24,804 nt of DNA from RGIG3009 sp045601465 (GTDB taxonomy: Bacteria; Bacillota; Clostridia; Oscillospirales; Acutalibacteraceae): assembly GCA_045601465.1 (NCBI GenBank), contig JAZRZU010000022.1:1-24804 (forward strand). The letters are read 5' to 3'. A program made the translations under genes and the position numbers. Below the pieces are notes generated by a model. The model did not search any database, had not been told where the DNA came from, and saw only the letters and a program-made list of their open reading frames with translations. Of this stretch, positions 14,734-23,302 are shown piece after piece; within the stretch, counting starts at the first letter, position 1; each line of letters begins with the position of its first letter.

Positions 14734-15930
14734 ATGTTAACCATCAATAAAATTTTTGAAGCGGCTACCGTGTTAGAGGATATTATCCGCCCGACGCCGT
14801 TGGTGAAAACCTATGGCTTGGCGCCGGATTGCACGTTATATCTTAAACCGGAAAATCTGCAAAATACAGGCTCTTTCAAATTGCGGGGTTCGGGGTATAA
14901 AATTGCCAAGTTGTCCGAAGAAGAAAAAGCACGTGGCGTTATTGCTTGCTCAGCGGGCAACCATGCGCAAGGCGTGGCGCTTGCCGCTACCAAATGCGGC
15001 ATATCGTCCTTAATTTGTTTGCCGGATACGGCTCCTTTGTCCAAGATTGAAGCAACAAAAGGGTATGGTGCAGACGTATGTTTGGTGGAAGGTTGCTATG
15101 ACGATGCATTTAATCGGGCGTTGGAACTAAAAGAAGAAAAAGGGTATACCTTTGTGCATCCGTTTGATGACGAGGACGTTATTGCGGGACAAGGCACGAT
15201 CGGTCTGGAAATTCTCAATGAAATGAAGGATATCGATGCGGTTATCATCCCCATCGGCGGCGGCGGATTGATTTCGGGTGTGGCATACACCATTAAAGCG
15301 CTTCGTCCGTCGGTTAAAGTTTACGGCGTACAGGCTGCCGGCGCTCCGAGTATGTATAATTCGATTAAAGACGGAAAAATCGAATGTTTGGACAGTGTTT
15401 CCACCATTGCTGACGGTATTGCGGTCAAAAAACCGGGCGAATTAACCTTTGAATATGTTCGTAAATATGTAGATGATATTGCGTTGGTAACCGAAGACGA
15501 AATTTCCTCGGCGGTGTTGGCGCTCATTGAGCGACAAAAGATGGTAGCGGAAGGTGCAGGCGCCGTAGCGGTTGCAGCGGCTATGTTTAACAAATTCCCG
15601 ATTGCGGGCAAAAAAGTGGTGTGCCTGGTGTCCGGCGGTAACATCGACGTGACCAGTCTGTCCCGTGTGATTGAGCGTGGCTTGATGCGGTCGGCACGTA
15701 TTGTCAACTTGTTGATTGAACTGGCGGATAAACCCGGTCAGTTAAAAGAGGTATCTCGCATTATTGCCGATTGTGAAGGAAACGTTACCGGCGTACATTA
15801 CGAGCGTGGCGGAACCAAGAGTGTCAACGGCTGTTTCTTGCGAATTACGTTGGAAGCACGTAATTATGACCATGCGGAAGAGATCGTTCGGGCATTGGAA
15901 ACCGAAGGGTTCCGCATTGCAGAAAGATAA
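14734..15930 (+). CDS. ilvA: Threonine ammonia-lyase (threonine dehydratase), single-ACT form
   Basis: This enzyme deaminates threonine to 2-oxobutanoate, the entry to isoleucine synthesis. The 398-residue protein has an N-terminal PLP fold with the PLP lysine K49 in NTGSFKLRG, SAGNHAQGVALAA, and the phosphate-binding glycine loop GGGGLISG (from 175). A short C-terminal ACT-type regulatory domain follows (about 325-398, from ARIVNLLIELADKPGQL). This is the medium form with one ACT domain, often labelled catabolic by similarity, but the T-box operon and leucine/valine neighbours argue for a biosynthetic role. GGAG lies 9 bp before ATG 14734. ridA follows after 12 bp. Confidence 0.96.
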   Translation: MLTINKIFEAATVLEDIIRPTPLVKTYGLAPDCTLYLKPENLQNTGSFKLRGSGYKIAKLSEEEKARGVIACSAGNHAQGVALAATKCGISSLICLPDTAPLSKIEATKGYGADVCLVEGCYDDAFNRALELKEEKGYTFVHPFDDEDVIAGQGTIGLEILNEMKDIDAVIIPIGGGGLISGVAYTIKALRPSVKVYGVQAAGAPSMYNSIKDGKIECLDSVSTIADGIAVKKPGELTFEYVRKYVDDIALVTEDEISSAVLALIERQKMVAEGAGAVAVAAAMFNKFPIAGKKVVCLVSGGNIDVTSLSRVIERGLMRSARIVNLLIELADKPGQLKEVSRIIADCEGNVTGVHYERGGTKSVNGCFLRITLEARNYDHAEEIVRALETEGFRIAER

Positions 15931-15942
15931 GAGGGATTTACA

Positions 15943-16314
15943 ATGAAAAAAATTCATACAGAAACCGCACCGGCGGCGATCGGTCCGTATAGCCAGGCCA
16001 TTGTAACGGGTGGATTCGTGTTCACCTCCGGTCAGATCGCCATCAACCCGCAAACGGGGACGATAGAAGCAACCACCATCGAGGAACAGACCGAACAGGT
16101 TTGTCGTAACCTGAAAGCCGTATTGGAAGCGGCAGGCTCTTCGCTTGAAAAAGTGGTAAAAACCACCTGTTTTTTACAATCGATGGACGATTTTGCAGCG
16201 TTTAATGCCGTTTACGGTAAGTATTTCACCGAGAAACCGGCTCGGTCCTGTGTGGCAGTAAAAACACTGCCGAAAAATGTGTTGGTTGAGATCGACACGA
16301 TTGCCGAGCAATAA
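15943..16314 (+). CDS. ridA: 2-iminobutanoate/2-iminopropanoate deaminase RidA
   Basis: RidA hydrolyses the reactive enamine/imine released by IlvA and similar PLP enzymes, giving the 2-oxo acid and ammonia and protecting PLP enzymes such as IlvE from damage. The 123-residue protein has the whole family pattern: AAIGPYSQAI near the N-terminus, FTSGQIAINPQTG, and the end KPARSCVAVKTLPKNVLVEI. R101 corresponds to the substrate-carboxylate arginine of E. coli RidA (Arg105). Its position directly behind ilvA, with 12 bp spacing and a GAGGG ribosome site, supports this metabolic role. leuA follows after 11 bp. Confidence 0.97.
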   Translation: MKKIHTETAPAAIGPYSQAIVTGGFVFTSGQIAINPQTGTIEATTIEEQTEQVCRNLKAVLEAAGSSLEKVVKTTCFLQSMDDFAAFNAVYGKYFTEKPARSCVAVKTLPKNVLVEIDTIAEQ

Positions 16315-16325
16315 GGAGTATAGAC

Positions 16326-17984
16326 ATGGATAGCAGTAAATACAGCGTCGGGTATTTCCCGGCCCCCGGTTCCCATAACAAATGGGTGAACAAAGACCAC
16401 ATTGAAAAAGCGCCGCAATGGTGTAGCGTCGACCTGCGTGATGGAAACCAAAGCCTTATCATCCCGATGAGCTTAGAAGAAAAGTTGGAGTTTTATCAAC
16501 TTCTTTTAAAAGTAGGTTTTAAAGAAATTGAGGTAGGCTTTCCCGCTGCTTCGGAAACAGAATATGAGTTTTTGCGTACCCTTATTGAACGAAACATGAT
16601 TCCGGATGACGTAACGGTACAGGTGCTTACCCAATGCCGTGAACATATCATTCGCAAAACGTTTGATGCGTGTAAAGGCGCACCGAATGCCATCATTCAC
16701 TTTTATAATTCGGTCAGCGTGGCACAGCGTGAGCAGGTGTTCCGCAAATCCAAAGAAGAGATTAAAGAAATCGCCGTTGAAGGTGCAAAACTCGTTAAAC
16801 GGCTGGCAAGTGAGTACGAGGGGAATTTCCGTTTTGAGTATTCGCCCGAAAGTTTTACCGGAACCGAACCCGAGTATGCGTTGGAAGTGTGCAATGCCGT
16901 GCTGGACGTGTTAGAGCCGTCGGCTGATAATAACGTCATTATCAATTTACCGGTTACAGTGGAGATGAGCTTGCCGCACGTGTATGCAAGCCAAGTCGAG
17001 TATATGCACGAAAACTTAAAATACCGTGAGCACGTTACCATTTCGGTTCATCCTCACAATGACCGTGGCACCGGTGTTGCCAATGCGGAGTTGGCGGTGT
17101 TGGCGGGTGCCGACCGAGTGGAGGGAACCTTGTTTGGAAACGGCGAACGCACCGGTAACGTGGATATTATCACGTTGGCAATGAATATGTATTCGCATGG
17201 CGTGGATCCGAAGCTCAATTTTACCGATATGCCGTCGATTGTCAAAACGTATGAAAAATGTACCCGTATGCACGTATACGAACGCTCGCCGTATGCCGGT
17301 GCGTTGGTATTCGCCGCTTTTTCGGGCAGCCACCAGGATGCGATTGCCAAGGGTATGAAATGGCGTCAAGAGCGCCATCAACATCGGTGGGACGTACCGT
17401 ATATTCCAATCGATCCGCAGGACATTAGCCGTACATACGATGCGGATGTGATTCGTGTCAATTCACAAAGCGGCAAGGGCGGTATCGGGTACTTGTTAGA
17501 ACAAGCTTACGGATACGTTTTACCGCCAAAAATGCGGGAGCATTTCAGTTATCTGTGTAAAAACGTTTCGGACCATGACCACCGTGAATTGAAAGGCGAA
17601 GACGTGTTGCAAATTTTCACTTCGCACTATTTGAACATCACCTCTCCCCTTTCTATTGAAAATATGAACTTCCACCAACGTACAGATGGTGTGGATGCCT
17701 ATATCACCTTTGTACGTGATGGCAAAAAGGAAACCGTACACGCCAGTGGTAACGGATCGCTTAATGCGGTCAGCAGTGCGCTGAAAGCGTATACGGGACA
17801 TCAATATAAATTGAAAGTATATAACGAGCACAGTTTACAGGAGCAAAGTTCTAACAGTACGGCTGCGGCTTATATTGGTCTTGAAAAGGAAGACGGTTCA
17901 CTTTGTTGGGGAGCCGGCACCGACACCGATATTATCCGTGCCGGTATCAATGCACTGTTAAGTGCGTATAACAACGTAGGGTGA
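16326..17984 (+). CDS. leuA: 2-isopropylmalate synthase, long (type 2) form, C-terminus altered by insertion
   Basis: LeuA condenses acetyl-CoA with 2-oxoisovalerate, the first step of the leucine branch. The 552-residue protein is the type 2 form typical of actinobacteria, yeast and some clostridia. The TIM barrel has the catalytic motif DLRDGNQ (36-42) and the metal motif HPHND (242-246); GNGERTGNVD follows. A linker leads to the C-terminal LeuA dimer/allosteric domain (about 430-552) with GNGSLNAVSSAL. The last codon (GGG) and the stop TGA (17982-17984) lie inside MITE copy 2. Without the element and one TA, the frame reads Val-Ile-Thr-Glu-TAA (stop 18263-18265). So LeuA probably lost three residues and gained a Gly. 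The C-terminal change is small, and activity is likely kept, though leucine feedback could be affected. Confidence 0.96.
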   Translation: MDSSKYSVGYFPAPGSHNKWVNKDHIEKAPQWCSVDLRDGNQSLIIPMSLEEKLEFYQLLLKVGFKEIEVGFPAASETEYEFLRTLIERNMIPDDVTVQVLTQCREHIIRKTFDACKGAPNAIIHFYNSVSVAQREQVFRKSKEEIKEIAVEGAKLVKRLASEYEGNFRFEYSPESFTGTEPEYALEVCNAVLDVLEPSADNNVIINLPVTVEMSLPHVYASQVEYMHENLKYREHVTISVHPHNDRGTGVANAELAVLAGADRVEGTLFGNGERTGNVDIITLAMNMYSHGVDPKLNFTDMPSIVKTYEKCTRMHVYERSPYAGALVFAAFSGSHQDAIAKGMKWRQERHQHRWDVPYIPIDPQDISRTYDADVIRVNSQSGKGGIGYLLEQAYGYVLPPKMREHFSYLCKNVSDHDHRELKGEDVLQIFTSHYLNITSPLSIENMNFHQRTDGVDAYITFVRDGKKETVHASGNGSLNAVSSALKAYTGHQYKLKVYNEHSLQEQSSNSTAAAYIGLEKEDGSLCWGAGTDTDIIRAGINALLSAYNNVG

Positions 17985-18251
17985 AACGACCCACTCGAAC
18001 CTGCCGCAAAGCGGCTGATTTCGGGTCTTTTCACCCCATTCAATCTCGCAAGGCGCAAGCCTTGCCTCGCTCGAATGGAATTAAAACCCCTCGAAATCTC
18101 CTTGCTTTGCGGTCGGAGATTTTAAAAAGTGGAGATTTTAGTTCAATCGAGGAAAAAACATAGCCAATGCTGCCGCATTGGCGAGTATTTTAACGAAGAG
18201 TGAGCGAAAATCGACCTTTTTAAAACAAGGTTCGAATGAGTCGCGTCACCT
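17979..18251 (-). mobile_element. MITE-like element, copy 2 (273 bp, inverted relative to copy 1)
   Basis: The reverse complement matches copy 1 (11457-11729) over all 273 bp with 9 substitutions and no gaps, about 97% identity. TA flanks both ends (17977-17978 and 18252-18253). It lies between leuA and leuC and supplies the leuA stop. Deleting it with one TA restores an uninterrupted leuA end 15 nt before the leuC start, so the empty site can be read directly. It contains the same internal hairpins as copy 1, for example at 18163-18182. A 60-codon open frame in it is almost certainly not a gene. Confidence 0.9.
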
Positions 18252-18280
18252 TAATCACCGAGTAAAAAGGAGCGATTTTT

Positions 18281-19540
18281 ATGGGCATGACCATGACCCA
18301 AAAAATCCTGGCAGCGCATGCCGGATTGGATAAAGTAACCGCCGGACAGCTCATCCGAGCAAAGCTGGATATCGTGCTGGGTAACGATATTACCACACCC
18401 GTTGCGGTTAATGAGTTTAATAAAGCCGGTTTTGAATCGGTTTTTGACAAGGATAAAGTTGCGATTGTTCTGGACCATTTTGTTCCAAACAAGGATATCA
18501 AGGCGGCGGAACAATCCAAACAATGTCGTGAATTTGCGTGTCAGCATTGCGTCAGCCATTTTTACGACGTTGGGAAGATGGGTATTGAACACGCTTTGTT
18601 ACCGGAGCAAGGTGTGGTAACTGCCGGCGACTGCATTATCGGCGCAGACAGCCATACCTGTACATACGGTGCGTTGGGTGCCTTTTCAACCGGTGTGGGT
18701 AGCACGGACATGGCGGCAGGCATGGCAACCGGAACGGCTTGGTTTAAGGTTCCGGCGGCGATTCGTTTTGAACTGAAAGGTAAATTGCCTGCGAATTGCA
18801 GCGGTAAAGACGTGATTTTGTCCATCATTGGTCAAATCGGCGTTGACGGAGCGCTGTATCGCAGCATGGAGTTTACCGGAGAGGGCGTCAAATCCCTTTC
18901 GATGGATGACCGCCTTTGCATCTGCAACATGGCGATTGAAGCCGGTGCGAAAAACGGCATTTTCCCGGTAGATGATACGACCCGTGCCTATATGCAAGGT
19001 CGTTGTGAGCGTACCCCGGTGGAGTATACTGCCGATGCGGATGCCGTCTATGAGCAAACGATTGAAATTGACCTGTCGGCAATCGTGCCGACGGTGAGCT
19101 GTCCTCATCTGCCGGAAAACACCAAGCCGGCAAGCGAACTTAACCATATTCAAATTGACCAGGTGGTTATCGGAAGTTGTACCAATGGCCGTATGGAAGA
19201 TATGGAAGCGGCTTATCAGGTGTTGAACGGCAAAAAAGTAGCGGACGGTGTGCGTTGCATTATCATCCCGGCGACTATGGCTATCATGCGTGAATGCGTG
19301 GAGAGAGGATACGTGACAGCCTTCATCAATGCCGGCGCAGTGGTATCCACCCCGACCTGCGGACCTTGCCTCGGCGGCTATATGGGCATTTTGGCGGCGG
19401 GAGAGCGGTGTATCGCCACCACAAACCGCAATTTTGTGGGACGCATGGGTCATGTAGACAGCGAAGTGTATTTAGCTTCCCCTCAAACGGCGGCGGCGAG
19501 TGCGCTTGTTGGATATATTACGGAATACAAGGAGGGTTGA
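18281..19540 (+). CDS. leuC: 3-isopropylmalate dehydratase, large subunit
   Basis: LeuC with LeuD isomerises 2- to 3-isopropylmalate through a 4Fe-4S cluster. The 419-residue protein is the short form, in contrast to about 466 in enterobacteria, and is paired with a separate small LeuD. Cluster cysteines are C300 in GSCTNGR and C360/C363 in TCGPC. IIGADSHTCTYGALGAFSTGVGS (split by known conserved residues) and FVGRMGH are family motifs. GGAG at 18269-18272 lies 8 bp before ATG 18281. This ribosome site originally followed the ancestral leuA stop by a few bases and is now separated from leuA by the MITE. Confidence 0.97.
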   Translation: MGMTMTQKILAAHAGLDKVTAGQLIRAKLDIVLGNDITTPVAVNEFNKAGFESVFDKDKVAIVLDHFVPNKDIKAAEQSKQCREFACQHCVSHFYDVGKMGIEHALLPEQGVVTAGDCIIGADSHTCTYGALGAFSTGVGSTDMAAGMATGTAWFKVPAAIRFELKGKLPANCSGKDVILSIIGQIGVDGALYRSMEFTGEGVKSLSMDDRLCICNMAIEAGAKNGIFPVDDTTRAYMQGRCERTPVEYTADADAVYEQTIEIDLSAIVPTVSCPHLPENTKPASELNHIQIDQVVIGSCTNGRMEDMEAAYQVLNGKKVADGVRCIIIPATMAIMRECVERGYVTAFINAGAVVSTPTCGPCLGGYMGILAAGERCIATTNRNFVGRMGHVDSEVYLASPQTAAASALVGYITEYKEG

Positions 19541-19544
19541 TAAC

Positions 19545-20030
19545 ATGAAAACACAAGGAAGCGTTTTTAAGTATCCGGATAATGTGGATACCGATGTTAT
19601 CATCCCCGCTCGGTATCTAAATATGTCGGATGCCGTTATGCTGTCAAAACATTGTATGGAGGATATCGATACCGAGTTTGTCAAACGGGTAAAACCGGGA
19701 GATATTATGGTTGCCGGTTGGAATTTTGGTTGCGGTTCTTCCCGTGAGCATGCACCGTTGGTCATTAAGACTTGTGGAACAGGTTGCGTTATCGCCAAAA
19801 GCTTTGCTCGCATTTTTTATCGCAACGCCATCAATATCGGGTTGCCGATCTTAGAGTGTGAGGCGGCCGCAGAAGAAATTTCCGCAGGCGATGAAGTCAG
19901 CGTTGATTTTGATACCGGTGTCATTTATAATAAGAGTACAGGAAAACAGTATCTGGCAGAGCCGTTTCCCCCGTTTATTCAAAACATTATCCAAAAGGGC
20001 GGCTTGCTGGCATCTCTCAAGGAGGGATAA
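19545..20030 (+). CDS. leuD: 3-isopropylmalate dehydratase, small subunit
   Basis: This is the swivelling domain subunit that completes the LeuCD active site. The 161 residues are normal for the short-form enzyme. Motifs: NVDTDVIIPARYL near the start, the active-site loop GCGSSREHAPLVIK, and AKSFARIFYRNAINIGLP. I chose ATG 19545, which has GGAGGG (19531-19536) overlapping the end of leuC; the frame is open further upstream inside leuC, but that would overlap it. leuB starts 6 bp after the stop. Confidence 0.97.
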   Translation: MKTQGSVFKYPDNVDTDVIIPARYLNMSDAVMLSKHCMEDIDTEFVKRVKPGDIMVAGWNFGCGSSREHAPLVIKTCGTGCVIAKSFARIFYRNAINIGLPILECEAAAEEISAGDEVSVDFDTGVIYNKSTGKQYLAEPFPPFIQNIIQKGGLLASLKEG

Positions 20031-20036
20031 ACGGCT

Positions 20037-21113
20037 ATGCAAAAGAATATTGCGGTTATTCGTGGCGACGGTATCGGTCCTGAAATTGTGGAACAAGCGT
20101 TGCGGGTTCTTCAAAAAATAGGTGATCTATACGGCCACACGTTTACCTATACAGACGTAGATATGGGTGGTGTCGCTATCGATAAATGGGGCGACCCGTT
20201 ACCGGCTGAAATGTTGGAAAAATGTGTAGCGGCAGACAGCGTGCTTTTGGGCGCAGTCGGTGGTCCGAAATGGAATGACGTACCGGGTGATAAGCGCCCT
20301 GAAAAAGGACTGTTGCGGTTGCGTGCCGGTATGGGCGTATACAGCAACAACCGACCTGCCAAAATTTGGCGTCAGTTAGCGGACGCTTCACCGCTTAAAA
20401 GCAGTATTGTGGATAAAGGCATTGATTTTATCATTGTGCGGGAGCTGATTGGCGGCATTTACTTTGGTAGCCATACCACCGAAGTTGTGGACGGAGAGAA
20501 GCAAGCGGTGGATGTGTTGACCTATCGTGAAAGCGAGATTGAGCGCATTGGGCGCATCGGCTTTGAAACGGCGCAGAAACGAGGCAAAAAGCTTTGCTCG
20601 GTGGAAAAGAGCAACGTGCTGGATTCCAGCCGATTGTGGAAAGCGGTCATGCATCGTTTGGCGGCGGAATATCCGGACGTTGAACTGTCGGATATGTTGG
20701 TGGACAACTGCGCTATGCAGATCGTCAAAAATCCGTCGCAGTTTGATGTTATCGTTACGGAAAATATGTTTGGTGACATTTTGTCGGATGAGGCATCCAT
20801 GATTACCGGTTCTATCGGCATGATTCCTTCGTCCAGCTTGGGTGCTACCACAAATGGTTTGTATGAACCGATTCACGGCTCGGCGCCCGACATTGCAGGA
20901 CAAGACATTGCCAACCCGATCGGCACCATTTTGTCAGCGGCGATGATGTTGCGGTACAGCTTTGATATGGCGGCAGAAGCCGATTGCATCGAACAAGCGG
21001 TGTCAGCGGTACTGGATGCCGGATACCGTACGGCAGATATTTATGCAGACGGATGCCAAAAGGTATCCTGTTCTGAAATGGGAAGATTAATCGAGGAAAG
21101 GATGGTTATATGA
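20037..21113 (+). CDS. leuB: 3-isopropylmalate dehydrogenase
   Basis: LeuB oxidises and decarboxylates 3-isopropylmalate to 2-oxoisocaproate with NAD+. The 358-residue protein is full length. It starts NIAVIRGDGIGPEIV; the substrate arginines are in LLRLRAGMGVYSNNRPAK, and the catalytic Tyr and Lys are in RELIGGIYFG and VDNCAMQIVKNP. TENMFGDILSDEASM provides metal ligands, and the NAD loop has EPIHGSAPDIAGQDIANP, which indicates a dehydrogenase using NAD. The GGAGGG site lies in the end of leuD. The last bases overlap ilvB (ATGA), suggesting coupled translation. Confidence 0.97.
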   Translation: MQKNIAVIRGDGIGPEIVEQALRVLQKIGDLYGHTFTYTDVDMGGVAIDKWGDPLPAEMLEKCVAADSVLLGAVGGPKWNDVPGDKRPEKGLLRLRAGMGVYSNNRPAKIWRQLADASPLKSSIVDKGIDFIIVRELIGGIYFGSHTTEVVDGEKQAVDVLTYRESEIERIGRIGFETAQKRGKKLCSVEKSNVLDSSRLWKAVMHRLAAEYPDVELSDMLVDNCAMQIVKNPSQFDVIVTENMFGDILSDEASMITGSIGMIPSSSLGATTNGLYEPIHGSAPDIAGQDIANPIGTILSAAMMLRYSFDMAAEADCIEQAVSAVLDAGYRTADIYADGCQKVSCSEMGRLIEERMVI

Positions 21114-22777
21114 AACTTACCGGTTCCGATATTATCGTCCGTACTTTGATTGAACAAGGTTGCGAGGTCGTGTTCGGGTATCCGGGCGGTCAAATCATTC
21201 ATGTTTATGACTCGCTTTATAAATATCAAGACGAACTCCGTCACGTGTTGACGGCGCACGAACAAGGTGCGGCGCACGCTGCTGACGGGTACGCACGGGC
21301 AACCGGCAAGGTCGGTGTGGTGATTGCCACGTCGGGACCCGGCGCTACGAATCTGGTGACCGGCATTGCGACTGCCTATTTGGATTCGGTTCCGTTGGTT
21401 GCCATTACCGGCAACGTACCGAGTTCCGGTATTGGTACCGATAGTTTTCAGGAAATCGATATTACCGGTATTACGTTACCGATTACCAAGCATAACTATT
21501 TTGTAGGTTCTGTAGAAGAACTGGCGGATACCATTCGAGAGGCTTTTCAGCTTGCGAAATCCGGTAGACCGGGTCCTGTGCTGATTGACGTGCCAAAGGA
21601 TGTACAGATTGCCCTGTGTGAATATGAAGCACAGCCGGTGGTACAACCCGAAGAAACACTTCCGGCAAAACCGGTAAGGATTGAACAGGCGGCGGCGTGT
21701 ATTAACGAGGCAAAGCGGCCGTTCGTGTATTTCGGCGGCGGCGTAGTTGCCGGCGATGCCCAAGAAGAATTGTTAGCGCTGGCGGACAAGCTGGATGCAC
21801 CGATCGGTTGTTCACTGATGGGCATTTCCGGTGTGCCGACTGACCATCCTCGCTTTTTGGGGATGCAGGGTATGCACGGACACTATGCGTGTTCCATGGC
21901 GATGCACAAAGCGGATTGTATCATTGCGTTGGGTGTGCGGTTTAACGACCGTGTAACCGGCAACCGAGCCAAGTTTGCGCCGAGCGCAAAGATTGTACAT
22001 ATCGATATTGACGGTGCTGAGTTATCGAAAACGATTGAAGCAACGCACGGACTGCGTGGCGATGTGAAAAAAACATTGCAAAATTTGTTGCCACTGCTTG
22101 AAAAGACTGAACGTCCAAAGTGGCAGGAAACCATTGCGACGTTGCGTCAAGAGGAAGAAAAGACGCTGGATAATCGGGAGGGCATGACTCCTCGTACGGT
22201 GCTAAATGTACTAAATCAACATTTGACGGCTGACACACCGGTGGCAACCGATGTGGGACAGCATCAAATGTGGACGGCGCAATATGCACGGTTCCAAAAC
22301 AAACGGCGGTTTATTACCAGCGGTGGTTTGGGAACGATGGGCTTCGGTATGGGCGCAGCAATTGGCGCCGGAATTGGTACCGACACGCATGCCGTACTGG
22401 TTACCGGTGATGGTAGCTTTGGAATGTGCTTAAACGAACTTGCTACCGCCGTTTCCGAAAACGTACCGCTCGTTATCTTGTTGCTTAATAACGGTGTGCT
22501 GGGTATGGTTCGGCAATGGCAAACGCTGTTTTTTGATAAACACTATTCCAACACGGTGCTCGACCGAAAAACCGATTTTGTCAAGCTGGCGGAAGCTTTT
22601 GGCGCCAAAGGCTTGCGGGCGACCACACCGGAAGCATTAGACGAGGCGCTCAAAGAGGCATTTGCATACAACGGGCCTTGTTTGGTGGAGTGCTATATTG
22701 ATAAAGATGAGTTCGTTCTCCCCATGTTGCCGCCGGGCGGTTCGATGGACGATATCATAGTAAGGATCGGTGATTGA
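21110..22777 (+). CDS. ilvB: Acetolactate synthase (AHAS), large catalytic subunit
   Basis: This ThDP-dependent enzyme makes acetolactate or acetohydroxybutyrate, the common step to Val/Leu and Ile. The 555-residue protein has the three domains of the family. The N-terminal pyrimidine-binding part has catalytic Glu51 in TAHEQGAAHAADGYARA. The central FAD-binding domain is present with GMHGHYACSMAMHKAD. The pyrophosphate-binding part has GDGSF (433-437), continuing to NNGVLGMVRQWQ. Clear FAD-domain motifs and an adjacent regulatory subunit favour anabolic AHAS over catabolic ALS. The start overlaps the leuB stop by 4 bp, and the stop slightly precedes ilvH. Confidence 0.97.
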   Translation: MKLTGSDIIVRTLIEQGCEVVFGYPGGQIIHVYDSLYKYQDELRHVLTAHEQGAAHAADGYARATGKVGVVIATSGPGATNLVTGIATAYLDSVPLVAITGNVPSSGIGTDSFQEIDITGITLPITKHNYFVGSVEELADTIREAFQLAKSGRPGPVLIDVPKDVQIALCEYEAQPVVQPEETLPAKPVRIEQAAACINEAKRPFVYFGGGVVAGDAQEELLALADKLDAPIGCSLMGISGVPTDHPRFLGMQGMHGHYACSMAMHKADCIIALGVRFNDRVTGNRAKFAPSAKIVHIDIDGAELSKTIEATHGLRGDVKKTLQNLLPLLEKTERPKWQETIATLRQEEEKTLDNREGMTPRTVLNVLNQHLTADTPVATDVGQHQMWTAQYARFQNKRRFITSGGLGTMGFGMGAAIGAGIGTDTHAVLVTGDGSFGMCLNELATAVSENVPLVILLLNNGVLGMVRQWQTLFFDKHYSNTVLDRKTDFVKLAEAFGAKGLRATTPEALDEALKEAFAYNGPCLVECYIDKDEFVLPMLPPGGSMDDIIVRIGD

Positions 22778-22778
22778 G

Positions 22779-23285
22779 ATGAATCGATTTACCGTAGCAA
22801 TTTTGGTAAACAACCAGTTTGGTGTGTTGAACCGTGTTACCAGTATGTTCCGTCGCCGTCAATTTAACATTAGCTCATTGACGGTGAGTGAAACAGAATC
22901 GGCAAAATTTTCCCGCATTACGGTTCAGTCGGAGGGCGAGGAACGCAACAAGCAACAGCTTATTAACCAGTTATATAAATTGCCGGACGTACAGTCCGTT
23001 GTTGAGCTGGATCCGATGGAAACCGTAAGCCGTGAACTTTTGTTAATTAAAGTGGCACACTCTCCCGAAACACAGGGTGAGATTCGGGCCGCATCGGATG
23101 CGTACGAAGGAAAAATCGTGGACTACACAAGAGATGCCATGATCGTTCAAATGGTTGGCGAAAGCCGTAAAATTGATAACTTTTTGGATTTGATGAAGGA
23201 CTTCACCATCCTGGAAATCTGCCGAACCGGTGTTGTATCGCTGGAACGTGGTGCGGTCACCATTCAACGTATTACAAACCTATAA
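22779..23285 (+). CDS. ilvH: Acetolactate synthase, small regulatory subunit
   Basis: This subunit activates AHAS and gives valine-type feedback inhibition. The 168-residue protein has an N-terminal ACT domain (VAILVNNQFGVLNRVTSMFRR, split here as a known motif: NNxFGVLNRV, then RRxFNISSLTV) and a C-terminal ALS_ss_C-type domain. Start choice: ATG 22779 matches the usual family N-terminus and has GGTGA 5 bp upstream. A GTG at 22770 in frame would add three residues and overlap ilvB by 8 bp, and cannot be excluded. ilvC follows after 17 bp. Confidence 0.95.
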   Translation: MNRFTVAILVNNQFGVLNRVTSMFRRRQFNISSLTVSETESAKFSRITVQSEGEERNKQQLINQLYKLPDVQSVVELDPMETVSRELLLIKVAHSPETQGEIRAASDAYEGKIVDYTRDAMIVQMVGESRKIDNFLDLMKDFTILEICRTGVVSLERGAVTIQRITNL

Positions 23286-23302
23286 GAAAGAAGGAGCTCG
23301 TT

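Noticed and set aside
17981..18163. Open frame of 60 codons inside MITE copy 2 (and its counterpart on the minus strand of copy 1 at about 11515-11729)
   Set aside because: The translation is a low-complexity reading of hairpins and terminal repeats, has no ribosome site, and overlaps the element ends. Similar frames follow from repeat copies, not protein selection.
18686..19453. 255-codon minus-strand frame inside leuC
   Set aside because: A shadow of leuC, rich in His and Arg, with no independent start signal.
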